Positions 61,530 through 64,000 of a stretch of DNA of 64,000 bases are shown one piece after another (position 1 is the first letter of the stretch; each line of letters opens with the position of its first letter). Location of the stretch: NCBI GenBank assembly GCA_020152595.1, contig JAIGNY010000690.1:893501-957500 (forward strand), written 5' to 3'. The position numbers and the translations under genes are program-made. The notes under the pieces were generated by a model, which worked only from the letters and a program-made list of their open reading frames with translations, made no database searches and was not told the DNA's origin. This DNA comes from Chiridota heheva (taxonomy: Eukaryota > Echinodermata > Holothuroidea > Apodida > Chiridotidae).

Positions 61530-61600
61530 AATTTTTTTAATAATAATGATATGCATTTATATATAGCACTTTTTGCTAAGGCTTCAAAATGATTAACACA
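61530..61600 (-). mobile_element. LINE/SINE 3'-tail fragment
   Basis: TAATAATAATGATATGCATTTATATATAGCAC...AGGCTTCAAAATG resembles, on the minus strand, the common TAA-tailed 3' end with a GC-CTATATAAATGC motif. Confidence 0.35.
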
Positions 61601-61964
61601 GTTAACAACAATACAAGAAAACAAACCAATTAATAGATTTTGAATGAGATGTATAAAGCAATTACAGATGGCCACTAAATCAAGCAAATTATACTGAAAA
61701 GATAATTTAACAATTAATTTTAGTGTCAGGTTGTGCATCCTGAGCGGTTGCTTGTGAAAAATCAAATCATCATTCTGGAACTTTATTCTTATCTATCAAG
61801 CTCATATACAGGACACAAGTTCAAGTACCATGTGATACAAACTTAGGATTGCACTTTCAGAATTTAATGTGGCACAACCCGTAAACTCTGGGATCAAAAG
61901 GTCAAAGGTCACAGAGCTAGTGACCCCTTTTAACCATTTCCCCCCCTTAGTTGCTGTTATAGCT

Positions 61965-62100
61965 ATTTACCCCACTATGCTGTATGCTTAGGGTGATGAG
62001 ATCAGCAATTCCATGGATTGCTTTCTTGTTAGCTATTTCACCCACTATGCTGTATGCTTAAGGTGATGAGATCAGCAACTCCTGGATTGCTTTCTTCTTA
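61965..62100. repeat. Two-copy ~70-bp direct repeat
   Basis: AGCTATTTACCCCACTATGC, TGTATGCTTAGGGTGATGAG, ATCAGCAATTCC, GGATTGCTTTCTT occurs twice in tandem with few changes. Confidence 0.85.
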
Positions 62101-62757
62101 ATTACATCCAATAATCACCAATTTGGATTTGGGATGTTTAACTGCATATCAAGTCTTTTTTGTAGTAACACATCTTTCTTTTTAAAAAATAGGTCGAGAG
62201 GAAGGCAAATATTTTTTATTAAAGATATTTAGATACTTTCTGTGTACCTTTTACATACTAAACATTTCAGATCAAATAAAAGGACAAAACTTGTTGGAAT
62301 AATGGTTACAACACAATAATTTGTTAGCGTAACTTTATTACTCAAACATCACATTGTATGTGGGGGTGTGTGTTAAACAAAAAATACTACCCCATTTTCT
62401 TTTATTATTTCATGAAAGCCAAAGAAAAACAAAGATCTTTTCTCCCAAACCAATTTATCAGGTTGTATGTATTTGTACAGTACCAGAATGTTTGAGGTAC
62501 CTCCCTTTACTACAAGAAATGACTGTTATTTGATATTTTTGACCTTCTTAATTACTTCCTATTGTTTTCTTAATAGTAACTGAAGATATTTGTTTGTAAC
62601 GAAATATATTTTTATAATAGCCCACTCATCCATGATTAATTACATACCTTTATTTTGATGATAAAAAGATGCTTTTCAACATACAAAGTATGAAACGGAT
62701 ATTATGGCATATGGTTTTAGAGGGAACCCGTGTCAATGGTGTTACAAGTGATAAACA
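62101..62757. other. Intronic, no feature seen
   Basis: AT-rich sequence. No exon-like segment. Confidence 0.35.
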
Positions 62758-62895
62758 GCAGATCCCAAGCTTGATGTAAAAAGGGCAAGGTGCTATACTT
62801 GTTGAGGTGCACATAAAGCGCTGCATCTTTTCAGCCAGTGGCCCCTTAAGGTTCAAGCCCCTGGTGAAGAAGCTCTGGGATTTTAGCTAAATCAT
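62758..62895. mobile_element. CAGACCCC-ended MITE (family G), left fragment
   Basis: CAGATCCCAAGCTTGATG, AAGGTGCTATACTTGTTGAGG, AAGAAGCTCTGGGATTTTAGC as in the other copies. The right half is absent. Confidence 0.6.
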
Positions 62896-63058
62896 GGCTA
62901 ATGAAACTGATATCGTGAAGCTTTGAGTTATTGCTTTGGTTTTTCACAAAGTGAAACATCATCATTGGCAGTGCAGTATTCCTGGGATGTATTCTTGCAA
63001 CCCCCTCCCTGCTGCTTGGCCAAAACTATTACCTTCTTGAGTTTTAGAGCCTTAGTAT

Positions 63059-63580
63059 TAAAAGGAATATTCCCATATTTTTTTGTAACCTTTCATAAGA
63101 AAGAGAAACATTTTAGAAACAATTTAGTACAAAATCATGTTGACATGTTATTTTACCATGAGATAATTCAAATTTTAAGGTTTACAAAAATGCTAATAAA
63201 TGAATAGGAAAAGGCTCAGTATGACATCACAGCAACACATTCTCCCACAGAGTTGATGTATTTCATTAAAATCTACATTCCTTCTTTATTAGTAAAACCT
63301 GCTTGAAAAATAAATTGATGAAAGTTAAGTATTTATATACATTGCCAAATATACCCTACTTAATAAGTTTTTCATCAATAAGTTTTTCATCATACAGAAA
63401 CAATCAATTAATGTTCAAAGAAATACATAAACATTTGCAAAATTGCCTCTATGACATCATCAAACACAAATTCATCATACTGTGCAAAAACTTTAAAATG
63501 CAATTGGGAAATATTTAAAAATCCAAAGTAGGCTCTTTCATATAAAATGTTACTAAAAACCATTGGAATATTCCTTTAAA
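63059..63580. mobile_element. Foldback MITE family X, uninterrupted copy
   Basis: Left TTAAAAGGAATATTCCCATA, right TTGGAATATTCCTTTAA. The body has TATGACATCACAGCAACAC, TTTATTAGTAAAACCTGCTT, ATTGATGAAAGTTAAGTA, TATGACATCATCAAAC. It shows the interval into which the LINE (28111) and the hAT-type element (40100) inserted in other copies. Confidence 0.8.
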
Positions 63581-63739
63581 AGTGTACAATGGAATCAATC
63601 TCATAATCATTGATTTGACTTTCCAGGTTTTAAATGTTACCCCCCCCCCTCCCCTTACGCCATCTTCACTCCACTGGTTTACACAATTTTATGATAGTGG
63701 CTTCTCCAACCCACTAAGCTTTTCCTTTTTCATATTAAA

Positions 63740-63985
63740 TTAACTCTGTCTATACCATCTCCTTGGTCCCATGGACTCCTAGTGCTGAGTGCAAAACAAG
63801 TAGCATAGCATAGCAAGGTTTAACCTCCCAAAAGCTTGCAGTGCTGGACATTATATCAAGACGGCCATAGCCCTTGATTACCAGTTCTGAACTCACTGGT
63901 TGTAGACCCACCGGGATTTAAACCTGGGGCGTGCGGGCGAGAGGACAAAGCACTATCCACTACACCACGGAGGTCTGTAAGCTAG
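63740..63985 (-). mobile_element. tRNA-derived SINE
   Basis: On the minus strand a 71-nt tRNA-like head (63975 down to 63905) reads GACCTCCGTGGTGTAGTGG, ATAGTGC ... CCCAGGTTTAAATCCCGG, TGGGTC: box A TGGTGTAGTGG, box B GGTTTAAATCCC, and a GACC/GGTC acceptor-like pairing. The body continues to about 63740. The anticodon arm does not pair well, so it is a SINE head rather than a working tRNA. Confidence 0.7.
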
Positions 63986-64000
63986 GCACACATGTACAAA

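Noticed and set aside
63905-63975. Functional tRNA gene on the minus strand
   Set aside because: Good promoter boxes and partial acceptor pairing, but the anticodon stem is poor and a SINE-like body follows.
30150-64000. IQGAP exon 4 (rest of the CH domain)
   Set aside because: I looked for a segment coding HFRHTDN/INxWLxxMxxIGLPxIFYPE flanked by splice sites and found none. Short exons can be missed by eye, so a translated search with IQGAP1 would be decisive.

Overview
This is a eukaryotic (animal) window, AT-rich and dominated by introns and repeats. Three exons clearly encode the N-terminus of an IQGAP-family scaffold protein (RasGAP-like, IQ-motif). The repeat content (tRNA-headed SINEs, RNase H-bearing LINE relics, hAT and TTAA-targeting MITEs, many minisatellites) and the general base composition suggest a marine invertebrate deuterostome. 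An echinoderm such as a sea cucumber is my best guess, but that is inference from overall look, not from a diagnostic sequence.

Layout. 1-1560: intergenic repeats, including a GC-rich hairpin repeat. 1560-2025: probable promoter/5' leader. 2026-2104: IQGAP first coding exon (1a). 2845-3043: a second candidate first exon (1b), with the same splice phase. 4033-4138: exon 2. 4139-29992: a 25.9-kb intron filled with minisatellites (19, 95, 36, 83, 64 and 36/40 bp units), an (AT)n run, MITEs and a LINE 3' fragment with target-site duplication. 29993-30149: exon 3, the first part of the calponin-homology domain. 30150-64000: the next intron, with no recognisable exon 4. It contains several DNA-transposon relics (a hAT-type element with a perfect 8-bp target duplication, TTAA-flanked elements, TWA-flanked elements) and a 7.7-kb array of about 168 copies of a 46-bp unit (47798-55517). 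The window ends in a tRNA-derived SINE.

One host gene is therefore seen, on the + strand and running off the right edge. Everything else is repeat-derived. Nearly all long open frames outside the exons are repeat or antisense shadows. About a fifth of the window is tandem repeat. The most interesting signals are the phase-compatible alternative IQGAP first exon, a ~2.17-kb higher-order duplication inside the 46-bp array readable as a two-letter barcode, and a recurrent TGACATCA/TGATGTCA motif in several foldback MITE families. No prokaryotic-type system, CRISPR array, or retroviral/Polinton element was seen.
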